Shown here: positions 10,295 to 22,163 of the stretch, one piece after another
Position numbering within the stretch: position 1 is the stretch's first letter
Layout: every line of letters begins with the position of its first letter
Assembly: GCA_947069175.1 (NCBI GenBank)
Contig: CAMTDV010000030.1
Span: forward strand, 100,836,411-100,900,410
DNA from: Scalesia atractyloides
Taxonomy: Eukaryota; Streptophyta; Magnoliopsida; Asterales; Asteraceae
Direction: 5' to 3'
Length of the DNA stretch: 64,000 bases
Program-made: the position numbers and the translations under genes
The notes under the pieces: model-generated
What the model was told of the DNA's origin: nothing
Databases searched by the model: none
The model's input: only the letters and a program-made list of their open reading frames with translations

Positions 10295-11254
10295 TTGAAT
10301 ATGAATATCGTGAATTTATCATGATTATGTATTAAATAATAATGGGGGAATTTCATATGTATCTCTACAAACTTACAAAATGTCTAACGTACTTAATGGA
10401 AACTTAAAGTATCATATATGTCCTGATCAAATGAATTTTAGTTTATGACTATTTTATCTCTCATAAATACATCATTCGAATCCTATTTCTATATGTGTGG
10501 ATAGACGGCTCAAAGTTGTAGGATTTTGGTAGTCAATCGCCACATGCTTCAACTTGATGGTTTTTAAATGGATTTCTTGTATGCTTCAAGTCAATTGCCC
10601 TTTTTCTTGAATCGCAGTCTTCAATCGAGTAGCTGATAGATTGAATCAAAGTCTTTAATCGAATAGTCGACTTCTTCAATCAACGTCGAATAGTAATTGG
10701 AAACCGAATAGCCAATTGCATCAATGACCATCGAATAGCCCACTTCAAACACAACTGGTAAGTAAAATAAAAAAAGGAGAGTTTCTTAATTATTGGGTAC
10801 ATTTAAATACCAAAAGGGCTTGTAGCCTGCGGTACCAAGATGTATTGAAAAAGTGTTCTGGGTTCTAGTCTCGTGCTGAACATTGGTGTAGATTTGGGCG
10901 TAAGTTTAGACGGTGTGTGAGTTAGTCGTTAAAAAAACGTTAGAACATACATTTTTTGGTTGAACATAATGGAGTACGCCTGACTGACTAACTCTAGATT
11001 GTTTACACAGTAGATTGTGTTGGATCTCTGGGAGAATGGTGTGTGTTTTTAATTAAACAGTTTGAATAGATATGGAAATCCAAACAAAAACAATATATGT
11101 CCAAAGATAATTGAAAAATTATATTGTCAAGTAAATGTAAATGGTCAATAAATTGAAATCTAAATAAAATTCACATCTAAACCCATCAATCACAATAATC
11201 AAAGAGATTGATGAGTGTTTATTATATTTTTATCATAAAAAGAAGACAAAATTG
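10295..11254. other. Intergenic; possible decayed SINE at 10805-10960
   Basis: 10520-10740 repeats 'aatcga.tag' phrases irregularly. 10820-10950 has a box A-like 'gtagcctgcggtacca', a box B-like 'gggttctagtctc' 50 bases later, and an A-run at 10943, suggesting an old plus-strand SINE. No gene. Confidence 0.35.
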
Positions 11255-11455
11255 CACAAATCAACCTTTATGTTATATCCAAACTGCACTTCATATCTTT
11301 CACTATGAAATCGGCCAAACCCAACCTTTATATTCATGTTTTGTTACATTCTATAACCTTTACAACTAACGTGGTCCAAACACTCAGTTAAGTTAGCTCA
11401 CACGCTTTGCATGTGAGGGTACTATGGTCTTTTATAACATAAAGGTTGATTTGTG
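11255..11455. mobile_element. 201-bp MITE, left copy
   Basis: Starts 'cacaaatcaacctttatg' and ends with its reverse complement 'cataaaggttgatttgtg'. An inverted copy of the same length, about 90% identical, lies at 18262-18462. Confidence 0.75.
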
Positions 11456-11550
11456 CAAAAATATAATTATAATATAGTAGAATAGTTTTTTTTTTTGCAA
11501 AACATTATTATTTGTTAATAATCATATATATATATATTATATATATATTT

Positions 11551-11588
<38 letters not shown>

Positions 11589-12316
11589 ATATATAAAAAA
11601 TTAGTTTTAAAATTTATTTTAAAAATTCCTTTTTTAATATTTTTATAAAGTAAATAATAATGATAAGATAGATTACTTTTTATATAAAGAATAAATAAAA
11701 CACAAATTTTTTAAAATAAAATTATTGTAATGTCCGAAATATTTCTATAATTTCATATAATGGATGTTTTAAAATTACTCAAGCTAAAAAGTATTTTTTC
11801 ATGAATATGTAAATATGTGTTTATAAAAAAAATTATTAGACAAATTTATATCGATAAGAAACTAATAAATTAATTTGACGTTTAATAAACTGAAGTTTAT
11901 TAACGATTTTTTTAAATGTCAAATTAATTTATTAGTTTCTTTTGTCAATATAAATTTATCTAGTATTTTGTTTTTATAAACACATACTTACATATACATA
12001 AAAAATACTTTTTAGTTTGAGTAGTTTTAAAACGTCTGTTATAATTATATATAATTATAAAATATTCCGGTCATTAAAATAATAACTTTATTTAAAAGAA
12101 TTTGTGTTTTAGTTATACTTTATATAAAAATTAATTTATCTTGTCGTTATTATTTACTTTAGAAAAATATTAAAATCAGAATTTTTGTAGAATATATCTA
12201 AAACTAATTTTTATATAAATATATAATTATTAACAAATAATAATGTTTTTGCAAAAAAAAAAAAATAATAATTCTACTATATGTATAATAACATTTTTGC
12301 GCAGATCAACCTTTAT
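11442..12316. repeat. Long AT-rich palindrome, arms about 420-450 bp
   Basis: Centre near 11892 ('aataaactgaagtttatt'). Left arm elements such as 'actaataaattaatttgac' and 'tagaatag..tttgcaaaa' reappear inverted on the right out to 'gcgcagatcaaccttta'. The palindrome overlaps the right end of the left MITE. It contains TA microsatellites in the left arm only, which makes the arms unequal. Confidence 0.75.
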
Positions 12317-13200
12317 CACTACTACACAAATGGGCAAAAGTAACCGAAATTTACGATCAACAAAAATGGTCGGAAATGTAGCGACTACATTTGCGACTAA
12401 ATCAAAATTGGTCGCAAACTTAGCGACCAAAGCAAATCGGTCGCAAAAATAGCGACCAAGCCCAACTCGGTCGCAAATTTAGCTACCAAGCCCAAATCGG
12501 TCGCAAACTTAGCAACCAAAACAAAAGCAGTCACAAATTCAGCGACCAAAACAAAATTTGTGGCAAATTTTGCAACCGAGTTTTTTTGGTCGCAAACAGT
12601 AGCAAATGTAGCGACCAACTTTTTTCGGTCGTAAATGTAGCGACCTAAAAAAATCGGTTGTATAACGGTTGTAAATGTAGTGACCAATTGAAAACGGTCG
12701 CAAATTTAGCCACTAAAATAAAAACTGGTCGCAAATCTAGCGACTAAAAAAATTCTGCCGTAAAATGATCGCAAATTTAGCGACCGAAACAAAATTCGTC
12801 GCAAATTTAGCGACTATAACTTTTTGGTTGTTAAACAGTCGCAAATGTAGCGACCGAAATTGTTTTGGTCGCAAATGTAACGACTGGAATTATTAAAGTC
12901 GCAAATGCAGTCGCTATTTGTACAAAATAATAAAAGCTAATAAAAATGAAATTTAACTTGGTTGAAAAAACGGACGCAGATAGAGCGGCCAACTCGTTTT
13001 AGTCGCAAATACGAACACTGTTTTTTTAAAAAATAAGATATATACAAGAATTAATTTGGTTGAAAAACGGTCGGAAATAGCAACCGAAATTATTTCCGTA
13101 GCAAACATACTTGCCAATTTTGGAAACTATTATAACAAAAAAATATAAGTTAAATTGTCACAAAAATGGCCGCAAATATAGTTACTTTCGGTCATTCGGA
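12317..13200. repeat. Left subterminal repeat array of CACTA-like element
   Basis: More than 20 degenerate copies of a motif close to 'ggtcgcaaatttagcgacc', many palindromic, decaying toward 13200. Short frames here (12243, 12397) follow the repeat and are not genes. Confidence 0.75.
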
Positions 13201-14220
13201 GTCAGTATCGATTATTGAGGAGTAATTCAAGTTATATTAGTCAATTACGTTTAACTAGTTTATTTAGATCAATTAGGGACAAATACAGAAGATTATGAGA
13301 AATTATTCGTAGTTATGATCAATTAGAGACAATTAGGATCGATTAGATACAATTAGGCAGTAATTAGTGTTAATGATGGTCGATAATAGTTAACGAAGGT
13401 GAACTAAGTGCAATTAGGGTTAGTTAGGACCAATTAGGGGGGGGGGGGGATAGTAGCTCACGGTAAATTAGTGTTATTAGTCGGGGATCATTAGGTTTAA
13501 CTAGTGCTAATAGTGGCCAATTTAAGTTACCGATGATCGATCATTGTCAGTGAAGGCTATTTTGTGTCATTATTCGTCAATTATGACCAGTTAATGCCAA
13601 TCTGGGTTAACATGGGCAATTAGGGTTGATTATGTTTAATATAGGTCATTGATAGTCAATAAGGGTCGATGATAGGTAAATTAAGGCCAATTGGTGTCCA
13701 TTAGGGTCAATAGGGTAATTTAGGTTGACAATGATTAATAATTAACAAGGATAAACTAGAAATAGTTATGGTTTATGGTAATACATATATTAACGTGATA
13801 TAACTCATTATGGTCTGTCAACCTTATGAGGATTTAATATAACCTATTGCCATTTATCATTCAATTTTTGTTTCATTAGGTCAACCATGGTCAACAATGA
13901 TATTCCTTGGTATCTTGCAATTATGGGCAATTAGGGAAGATTGTGGTAAATGAGGGTTAATAATGGTCATGGCCACTAGTTAAGATCAACGAGCGATAGT
14001 TAGTGTATTAGTCAATGGTGGCTAATGAGCGTCAATGTTATTTAGTTAGGGGAAATCAGAGCCACTTGGTTTCCGTTGGGTCCAATTAGGTCAATAAATG
14101 TTAATGGTTACCAATTAAGGTCAATTTTGGTCAATTATGGAGAACAAATTTCAATTAGAATCAACCATGATTAGCGATCAACAATCATGGTTACTTATGG
14201 TCACTATCATTTGATTGAAG
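13200..14220. repeat. Degenerate 'ggtcaattaggg' satellite-like region
   Basis: About 1 kb built of variants of 'ggtcaattagggt' and 'gttaatgatggtcaat' with no fixed phase, plus an 11-base G-run at 13440-13450. No open frame. Confidence 0.6.
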
Positions 14221-14469
14221 AGAACTTATCATTCAAAGAGAAACTTGGATCTATTCTTAATGGACACAAACGTACTATGCGTTGAAAGTGGGTGCGTAAA
14301 ACGAATCGAATAGCGAAATTTGAATTAGTTGAATTAAATTATTCAAAACTGTTGTTTTTCTTACTTGGATTTGTATTCGATTCTGATTATATGTTATATC
14401 ATAAATTTCATATTTTGATGTGTTTATAGTTTCATACATATGGAATAAAGATTTTGAAGATATGTTTAT

Positions 14470-15337
14470 GTTCTATTGTATCATAATCTCTTTGACCCGT
14501 CAATTGACCAAGCAAACGTGGTAATCAGGAGGTGCCATCTCAAGGGATTAACACCTACCTTACTACGATCACATAGCCATGTTCGTCACGAACATTGGCT
14601 GGACCATAATGGTCTTAGCTCAAAGTCAAAGCGTTTTTCCGTCAACGCTTTGACATTGGCTTAAAGCCTACTAAGAAGGAAAGAACTGAGTTGGAACACT
14701 TACTAGTGAACCAAAGATGACTAAGAGACTCAGAGGAAGTCCCCAATAAGCTCAGGAACATCCAAGTGAGCAATAGAGAGAAGAAGAGAAGGATGAGCAA
14801 GTTGGGAGCTCACCCAACGTTGCTATTTATAGCAATGGGGGATGCATAGGATCAAGACAGGTGTTGAGGGATGATTCCAGATGAGGATAAGTGTTTTTGG
14901 TCGTGACACAACCAAGGGAGAGGGTGGCATGGCGAGCAAGGTGGCAGGCACAGCAGGCTGCCATGTTTCTGTCACTGGCGACCCCTTACGGACCGTAAGG
15001 GGTTAGTACTTGCGGTCCGTAAGGACCTCTGGCGCCCACAGAATTTGAATGGTTACGGACCGTAACCATTAAGGCTTGCGGTCCGTAACCGCTTATTGAA
15101 ATCATGTTTTGTTTAACCTTATGGTCGGTAACCATTGATGGTTACGGTCCGTAAGGACCTTCCAGAAAGGGAAACTTTGGCTTGTTGCCATTTTGGTCCC
15201 TCGATTTGTCCGATGCTCGTTCAGAGGTTATAAAAATAACATGACGGCGTCCTTAGTCCCTCTCGGCTACATGTAGCCACCAAAATTTTCGGGACACGTG
15301 TCGGAATTTTATTGGATGAAATTTTCGAAGTGTTACA
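14470..15337 (-). mobile_element. Solo or partial LTR, minus strand
   Basis: On the minus strand the sequence starts TGTAACACTTCG at 15337. A consensus TATA box lies at 14823-14832 (minus 'ctataaatag'), followed by a purine-rich leader. No internal retroelement genes or primer binding site follow, so it is a solo or truncated LTR. The lower boundary is approximate. It contains five palindromic 'ttacggaccgtaa'-type sites at 14984-15155. Confidence 0.6.
14984..15155. repeat. Five palindromic ttacggaccgtaa-type sites in the LTR
   Basis: Sites near 14984-15000, 15011-15024, 15052-15066, 15077-15090 and 15141-15155. Each is or contains the palindromic core 'cggaccg' or 'cggtccg' with 'taa' or 'gtaagg' flanks. 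Confidence 0.7.
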
Positions 15338-15480
15338 CGGTTGAGATCGGATTCGAACTTGAAACCTATGCCCTCAAACCCAATGGTAAAACCCGGTTGA
15401 GATCGGATTCGAACTTGAAACCTATGTTCTCAAACCCAAATCTTCACTTCTCATCCGATGCCAATTGAGCTATAGCTCAT
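15338..15480 (-). other. tRNA-like (SINE head) remnant, minus strand
   Basis: On the minus strand: box A-like 'tagctcaattggcatcgg' followed by box B-like 'aagttcgaatccgatc' about 45 bases later. A second partial copy of the box B region (15338-15392) repeats the first. No acceptor stem forms, so it is not a working tRNA gene. Confidence 0.5.
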
Positions 15481-15512
15481 ATTAAATATATATTAAAATA
15501 ATAACAATTAGT

Positions 15513-15715
15513 ATTGATAAAATTATGAAAAAATAACTGAAGAGGATCCGTTATGAACTAGCATTTAGGTATAGAATCTGAGAACTAGTGTGAACACAAA
15601 CAAAACTACCTAGTATTGATAAAATTGAAAAAAAACTGAAGAGGATCCGTTAGGAATTAGCATTTAGGTATAGAATCCGAGAACTAGTGTGAACACAAAC
15701 AAAACTACCTAAACA
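15513..15715. repeat. Tandem repeat, two units of about 100 bp
   Basis: The block from 'tagtattgataaaatt' to 'caaaactacc' occurs twice, 15513-15612 and 15613-15712, with few differences. Confidence 0.75.
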
Positions 15716-15739
15716 AGCTTAAAAAACACACAATTTTTT

Positions 15740-16060
15740 CCACTAAAATCGGTTTGGACTCGACCCGACGCACTTAAAAAAACAGTTTGGACTTGACCCA
15801 AGCCTCTAGTTCGAAATAGTTCAAAGTATTATGCTCTGAAATTGGTTTAGAACCGACCTGATTTTGAAAAAAAACATGTCAAAAACCAATTTCTTTTTGT
15901 AATAGACCGATTTGAACCCGACCTCACTCAATTTTATAAGTTCAAACGTCTCCCTCCTAAAGCGGTTTATAACCCGAACCAATTTTTTACAAACCGTTTT
16001 TTTTCTTTTTTTAACGAACATGGTTTTTAAATAAGTAGATTTGTACACTTCTAACAACCT
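15740..16060. mobile_element. Decayed 'aaccggtttggg' MITE, third copy
   Basis: Contains 'cggtttggactcgaccc' phrases and ends with 'ttgtacacttct', resembling the elements at 3633 and 5682. The 81-residue minus frame here is spurious. Confidence 0.35.
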
Positions 16061-16269
16061 CAGCATTTTAAAATATATATTATTTTTTCAAATTCATATA
16101 TGTAAAGACATAAATTATGTTTCGAAAAAGTTATTTTAAACTATTTTTATATAAGAGTCTTATTTAAAAGTCTTATTTAGTTTTTATAATTACATATATA
16201 ATAAATATAACTACGATTAAAACCCAAGTTTATTATTTTCCCCAAATTTGATTTGTATTTCACCTGTTC

Positions 16270-17690
16270 CCCACGTTTCACCAATTTCCCTTCCAATGTT
16301 AATTCCTCCTCTAAATTGACTTCCCTCCAAGCATTTCAATTTTCATATAGATACTACACAACTCTGTTTCATGTTTCCCTCTTTCATCAATAAATCCCTT
16401 TTTCTTTCTCTGCGATTTGTCTCCGATTTTGAGAGCGAAGTGTTAAAGGAGCGAGAGGACAATTCAGCTCTCGATATTTCATGCTGGTCTACAGGTAAAT
16501 GTGTATTCAGATGCTAAATGTCAGATGTCTGTATCGACTTTGATGTACGATTAAGTTGTTTTTTTTGGATTTAAGACATGGTTTCTCTGAAATGGCTACA
16601 CTCGATATGGCTGGTTTTTGCCTATTTTATTTCTTGCGTGCTTGGATAAAAGTTTATGTCGATTTACTTGTTTCTTTTTTTACTTTAGATATTGTTTTAG
16701 AAATTATTAGCAAGTTGTGATGCTTTGTACTATGTTGTGTATTTTTTAATGGTTGTGTTGAAGCAACTTTGATTATTAGTCAACTTTAATGTATACTATT
16801 TTGTATGCTTGTATCAAGCTTAATAAACAACTGGACTGTTTATTATAGAATAATGTTAGGTTTGAAACTGACCAACAAATGTTTACTAACCTTTGTATTT
16901 ATATTGATTTAAAAGTGTGATCTGAATTGTTTGTTTTGTTGGCTGCTGCTTATTGTTGATGAAACAAGACAAGTAAGCATTTCTATGATGACTATTTAAA
17001 AAAAAACTTGTTATTTGTTTATTGGTTTGCTAACTTCTAAAGTTTTTTTAAACAGGATCAGCTATACTCTATGCACAAAAGAAATAGTGGACATCTCCGC
17101 AACATGGAAGATGATAGACGAAGAGGATTGGATCTGTTAAATTGGCCTTGCCACCCAACCTATCTCTAATTGTTAGTTTATTATACTTTAGTCAATGCTC
17201 TCAATGTCGATACCCTCAAATCTGCTTAATATTGATCATCTCTAATATTTGTATATTCATTTAATTTGTAGATTGCAGGAACCATGATGCCTAATGAATA
17301 TAGGTGAAAAAAGGTACCATGATAACCCACAATTATATGGTCTTTGTTACATTTGTTTACGGTTCTTTATTTCCTAACTCTTATATTAAGATTTGATCTT
17401 TATCATGGATTCCATGCCATAAGATACAAAAAAAAAGATGACATGACTAGTGACCTGTTCATGAGTAAATTGTTAATTTTGCAGGTTTAGATACTATGCA
17501 ACTACTACAAGTACATAGACGTCACCATTGCAGATAGTACGGAATAAAAGCTGACACGAAGATAATGTTGTTCATGTTTAAGTTACAACTTTGTATAATT
17601 CTCATTACTACAACTTAAATTGGTGACGTGTTTGTATTGTAGAATTTCCTTTTGTGTAGCAAGTCTGTAGAATTTATATGATTTGAATGT
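16270..17690 (+). other. Transcript-like interior of CACTA element, no protein
   Basis: 16270-16494 is pyrimidine-rich like a plant 5' leader and ends 'ctacag' before GTAAAT at 16495, a plausible donor. 'tttaaacag' near 17055 is a plausible acceptor, and further 'tttgcag' acceptor-like sites occur near 17278 and 17484. No frame above about 60 codons spans these parts. It could be a captured gene fragment or a noncoding transcript. Confidence 0.3.
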
Positions 17691-17729
17691 CTGAGTAATT
17701 TTATTAGTTTTGAGAATTTATATAATTAT

Positions 17730-18250
17730 TTCTTGCAAAATTTGTTGCAAAAAAGTTTGGCTGTAATATCGGTCGATAAAAGTTCTATTGCAATACTGGT
17801 TGATAAAAGTTCCGCCATCTTTTGGTTGCAAAATCTTTTGCAAAAATGTCCGGTCGCAATATCGGTTGTTAAAGTTCGGTTGCAATATTGGTTGATAAAA
17901 GTTCCGTTGCAATATCAGTTGATTAAAGTTCGGTGGCAATATCAGTCGCTAAATGTTCGGTCACGAACTCGGTCGCCAAAAGTTCGGTCACGAACTCGGT
18001 CGCCAAAACTTCGGTCACAAAATCGGTCGCCAAAAGTTCAGTCACAAAACCAGTCGCAAAATTATTCGGTCACAAATTCAGTCGCTATATTTGTGATGGT
18101 GATTTCAGTTGCAAAATCGGTTGCAAAAAAATTTCGGTCGCAAGAAATGGTCGCAAAATAATTACCGACCAATGTATAACCGACCACTGAAATCGGTTGC
18201 GAAACAGTCGCAAAGGGGCATTTGCGACTGTTTTGTGACCGCTTTGGCGA
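17730..18250. repeat. Right subterminal repeat array of CACTA-like element
   Basis: About 25 copies of 'ggtcgcaaaa', 'cggtcacgaactcggtcgc' and related units. The 142-residue and 85-residue frames across it (17733, 17933) are rich in Val, Ser and Lys repeats because of the array and are not proteins. Confidence 0.75.
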
Positions 18251-18261
18251 TGGTCAGTTTG

Positions 18262-18462
18262 CACAAATCAACCTTTATGTTATAAAAGACAGTAGTACCT
18301 TCACATGCAAAGCATGTGAGGTAACTTAACCGATTTTTTGGACTACGTTAGTTGTAAAGGTTATAGAATGTAGCAAAACATGAACATAAAGGTTGGGTTT
18401 TGCCAATTTCACAGTGAAAGGTACGAAGTGTAGTTTGGGTATAACATAAAGGTTGATTTGTG
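18262..18462. mobile_element. 201-bp MITE, right copy (inverted)
   Basis: Inverted copy of 11255-11455, with complete inverted ends of 22 bp. Confidence 0.75.
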
Positions 18463-18849
18463 TAATAAGAAGGGAGAATAACATAGATATGGAAGTGGGT
18501 AGAATTATACAATTAATTAAGTTCACTTTATTTTTCTTTACATTCAATCCAAGAATGGAATATAATTAAAGTCTATATATGCATGTTGAGGGAGGGAGGA
18601 ATTTAAATGGTTCCTTTCGTATAACCAAATATATACTTTTTCATTATTTATATATATGCTTTTCGGTGCCAAATATTGAAAAATTCGAAAATAGATTGAT
18701 CTAGAGGATGTATATATATGCTCATGGTAATAAGAGATACAAAACTATTTCCCTCTCTTTCTGTTGAAACTTTTTTTTTTGTGTTTTTGTGTTTTGGTTA
18801 TATGAAATCTTAAAATTAAAATCATGACTTCATTTTTGTAAAAAAAGTA
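18463..18849. other. Decayed upstream region of DC1 copy B
   Basis: Resembles 27160-27735 upstream of copy C ('caagaatggaatataa', 'gagatacaaaactatttc'). The 16-base first exon found in copies C, F and G is missing here. Confidence 0.45.
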
Positions 18850-19930
18850 TTTCATTGTTATAGTTGCAAATGACTAGCTTCTATCACTTTGATCACCATC
18901 ATCCGATCAGCCTTGTGCATTTGCAACAGCTTAATCACGACGATGAAGATGAAGAAAATGATGAGGATGATTTTGCGCATCTTCACTATCATGATTTCAT
19001 TTTTGTAGTCTGTAGTGGTTGGTTCCATTTTCATTTATGGATTTACATGCACGTAATATTGACATTTATTGCATTAGAAGATTTCTAAATCTACGAATGC
19101 GATAAATGTCGATATAACGTGCATGTTGATATGTGCAACTTTAACGAGATAGCCATTTACGTCCAGCTTCCTAAGCGCAAGTAAGCAATCTCTTCTTCTT
19201 TATTATTATTTTTGTTTCTGTGAAGACTATCTTAGTTTAATTTCAAGTATATCACTTTATCCGGCCTTAGCAAAACTTCTAAAAATTTTAAAGATGACAA
19301 ACATCTGAATCTGCTCCACTGTCAATTTCATGTCAAAGGTGACAACCTTTTGAAGCGTCATATATCTAATAAAAAGAGTTGATCGGTAAACAATATGATG
19401 GTGAAATGCTCAACCATTCTAGTCATCAACACCCACTAATCCTTTTCGACAAGAAAACATCAATTGCTAAAATCTTGCATAATCCCATGAATAGTTAGAC
19501 TATTATGTGATGTTTGAAACCAATAATGACAATACCATTGTACATGTGTATGTTGATGGAAAATGTTGTTTTGTTCTTCACAAATGGTGCGCCAAGCTAC
19601 TTTTGTGAAATATGTAAGGCAGAACTTAGCCCTTGGAAGTGGTTCTATCCTGCACTACATGTGCGGTGTGCCCAGTCTATGCATGTTGTGTGCCCATAAT
19701 ACTTCAATGTAAGCAAGCTACATATGCCTCTAATAAAAGTTGTGTATATGATTTTCTCAGTGTCAAATTTTGAGGAATGCTTGAGATCAAGAGTCACACA
19801 TACCACTTGGCGTTTGTTCAAGGGCTTGAGAACGATGGCAACATAAGTGCCATTAACAATTGCAGCACACGATGATCTTTAAGTGCTTGGAGTGTGAGTG
19901 AGTGTGTATTTCATCTTGTGTACTTCATTT
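18850..19930 (+). pseudogene. DC1-domain protein, copy B, heavily deleted
   Basis: Begins after a degenerate acceptor ('gttatag') with His-Phe-Asp-His-His-His-Pro and the acidic Glu/Asp stretch of the family. Most of exon 2 (DC1 repeats 1-3) is deleted. The fourth repeat and the exon 2 end remain as fragments, the donor has become GTAAGC, and exon 3 has stops and a large deletion joining repeat 5 to repeat 8 near 19590. The same deletions occur in copy E (33517), so B and E derive from one pseudogene. Confidence 0.75.
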
Positions 19931-20410
19931 CTTAGTGTTAACCACGTAACTATTATAAGATTTTTATGTGTGTCGTATCGATTATCTTGTAACAATTTTT
20001 ATTTATACTTTGTGCAGCCACACTATTGTAAATTTTTATGTGTATCTAATCAATTATCATTTTTGTCAGTTGATCCGGTTCTTTTGACTATTGTAGACTT
20101 TTTGTGTTGCAACACTTTGGTGTAATACTATCTTGTAACAACTTTCACAATTATAGTTGAATAATAATAAAAATTATACTTTGTACGAGAGTGGGGATAT
20201 TAATTATCCATAAAGGTGTGGGGCATCATGTTTTGTTTGATGACAGACATTCCTGAATTATTGAAAGTATGTTCGTAGGTAACATGAATAAATACATGAA
20301 ATGTTTTAAAAAAATGAATTCTAGATGTATTTCTTGTCTACTTTTTTCTAAATGTGTATTTCGATCCTTTAATTGGCTTGGGTTACACAAAATTGACTTG
20401 GGAATAATCC
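19931..20410. other. 3' flank of DC1 copy B
   Basis: Matches 34346-34810 downstream of copy E ('gttaaccac.taactattgtaag', 'tactttgtacgagagtgg'). Interrupted at 20410 by the Copia element. Confidence 0.5.
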
Positions 20411-20597
20411 TAATAACTTTCAGTGTGTTATTATGGTATATTGATTTTACAAACTGTGATAGAAAAGGATGAACAAGAAGCACAGGTTAAATACACGATG
20501 GTCATCTACTAGCTATGGAAAGTGTGCTGGTCAATTGGTGAGAAGATTGAGGCAATAATCACGGAGGAAAATACGAAAAAGGAAATCACGGTTATTA
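20411..20597 (-). repeat. 3' LTR of Copia element
   Basis: About 95% identical to 24978-25150 apart from a short insertion near 20420-20432. Confidence 0.85.
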
Positions 20598-20604
20598 CTC
20601 TCCC

Positions 20605-22163
20605 TCAAGTTGGCGCATGGAGATCAAGAATGCCCAACTTGCCAAGCAGACTTTGGAACAAGTGCGTACCTAAGGTCTTTGTAAATAGGTCCGCAATCTG
20701 CATCTTAGAATCAATCTTCATGGAAATGATTTCGTTGGACTTGACTCGTTCTCGGACGAAGTAACAGTCCATCTCGACATGTTTGGTTCGTTCGTGGAAG
20801 ACGGGATTGTTGGCTATCTGCCTTGCCGCTTGGTTATCACAGAATAATTGCGTTGGTCCATCACAGGGCATCTGAAGTTCTTTGAGGAGCCATCTTAACC
20901 ATAGAATTTCACTTACTGTAGAGGCCATCGCCCTGTACTCAGCTTCAGCGGACGAACGCGAGATGATAGACTGTTTCTTAGATTTCCATGATATTGGTGA
21001 TCCTCCTAAAAGCAACAGGTACCCGGTTCTAGATCTTCTAGTGATGGGGCATCCTAGCCAATCGGAGTCACAATAACCTGTTAAGGTTGTGCCACCTTCT
21101 TTGGTAAGAAGAATGCCTTGCCTAGCCGTGGCCTTTAGGTATCTTAAGACACGATTGGCGGCTTCAAGATGACTCACTCTCGGATCATGAACGAATTGGC
21201 TAAGAATGTTTACGGCATAAACAATGTCGGGTCTGGTAGCTTGCAGGTAAATAAGCCTCCCAACGATTCGTCGATATTGGTTCGCATCATATGAGCTTCT
21301 TCTTCACATTTGCCCAACTTTAAATTTGTTCCATGGGGAATAAGCTTGGACGGCACCCCGTCATGCCCGTATCCTCAAGAATGTCTAGTATGTACTTCCT
21401 TTGGCTAAGAACCATTCCTTGCTTAGTTCGGGCAACCTCGATGCAAAGGAAGAACTTCAAAGTGCCAAGATCTTTGATGCTAAATTCTTTGTCAAGAGAG
21501 GCTTTCGTTTCTTGAATTTTCTTCATGTTATTACCAACGACGACAACATCGTCAACATATATAAGGGCTGCTACAAAGACCTCTTTTTCTTTGAATATGA
21601 ACGGAGAATAATCTACCCTAGATTGCTTGAAACCAAGACTTAACAAGAAGGTGGTAAATTTTTGGTACTAATTTCTCGAAGCCTGTTTAAGGCCGTAAAG
21701 AGATTTTCTCAACTTGCACACTCGTTTGTCGTCTTGCTTTTCAAATCCTTGGGGAACCCGCATATAAATGTCTTCGTCTAAGTCTCCATGCAAAAAAAAC
21801 ATTGTTCACATCCAATTGATGGATGTGCCAACCCCTTTTTACGGTTACAGCAAGGAGACTCCGGATGGTAACTAGTTTTGCAACGGGCGCGAATGTATCA
21901 TGGAAATCGATCCCCTCCATTTGCGTGAAGCCTTTAGCGACTAGTCGTGTTTTGTATCGTTCTATTTCACCATTTGGTTTATATTGTATTTTATACACCC
22001 ATTTTGATTCGATTGCTCGTTTTCCTTGCGGAAGCTCTTGGAGGGACCAAGTCAAATTTTTTTCTAAGTCTTGAATTTCAGTCTTCATGGCCTCAACCCA
22101 CTTTGGGTCCCTTTTAGCTTGGCTAAAATTTTTGGGCTCATTATTTTGAGTAATGGCCGACAA
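20605..22163 (-). pseudogene. Copia reverse transcriptase and RNase H, broken
   Basis: 22163-21741 holds the RT N-terminal part (Trp-Val-Tyr-Lys, Arg-Leu-Val-Ala-Lys-Gly, Phe-Ala-Pro-Val). 21646-21320 has the catalytic Tyr-Val-Asp-Asp and the Phe-Ser-Met-Lys-Asp-like block. 21177-20605 is RNase H with Asp-Ser-Asp-Trp, Ser-Ser-Ala-Glu-Ala-Glu-Tyr, Cys-Asp-Asn and the final Ala-Asp-Leu-Phe-Thr-Lys block. The three pieces are in different frames, so at least two frameshifts or small deletions separate them. Not functional as read. Confidence 0.85.

Larger units (their letters stand above)
12317..18256. mobile_element. CACTA-like DNA transposon, rearranged right end
   Basis: Starts CACTACTACACAAATGGGC at 12317 and is followed by a dense array of 'ggtcgcaaa' and 'gcgaccaa' repeats. 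A second such array lies at 17740-18245. Long subterminal arrays of a short motif at both ends are typical of En/Spm (CACTA) elements, where transposase binds them. No transposase (TNP2-type) frame is visible. The expected right terminus ending GTAGTG is missing; instead the right array runs into a MITE. The block is bracketed by near-direct 22-bp repeats at 12295-12316 and 18257-18278. Nonautonomous and host to other insertions. Confidence 0.55.

Noticed and set aside
11442..12316. Inverted repeat as a miRNA gene
   Set aside because: Arms are over 400 bp and extremely AT-rich; more like a foldback or MITE pair. Could yield siRNAs, but nothing in the sequence shows it.
13200..14220. Interstitial telomere repeat
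   Set aside because: The word is aattaggg with irregular phase; no run of TTTAGGG.
17733..18190. Val/Ser/Lys repeat frames (142 and 85 residues)
   Set aside because: Produced by the CACTA subterminal repeat array.
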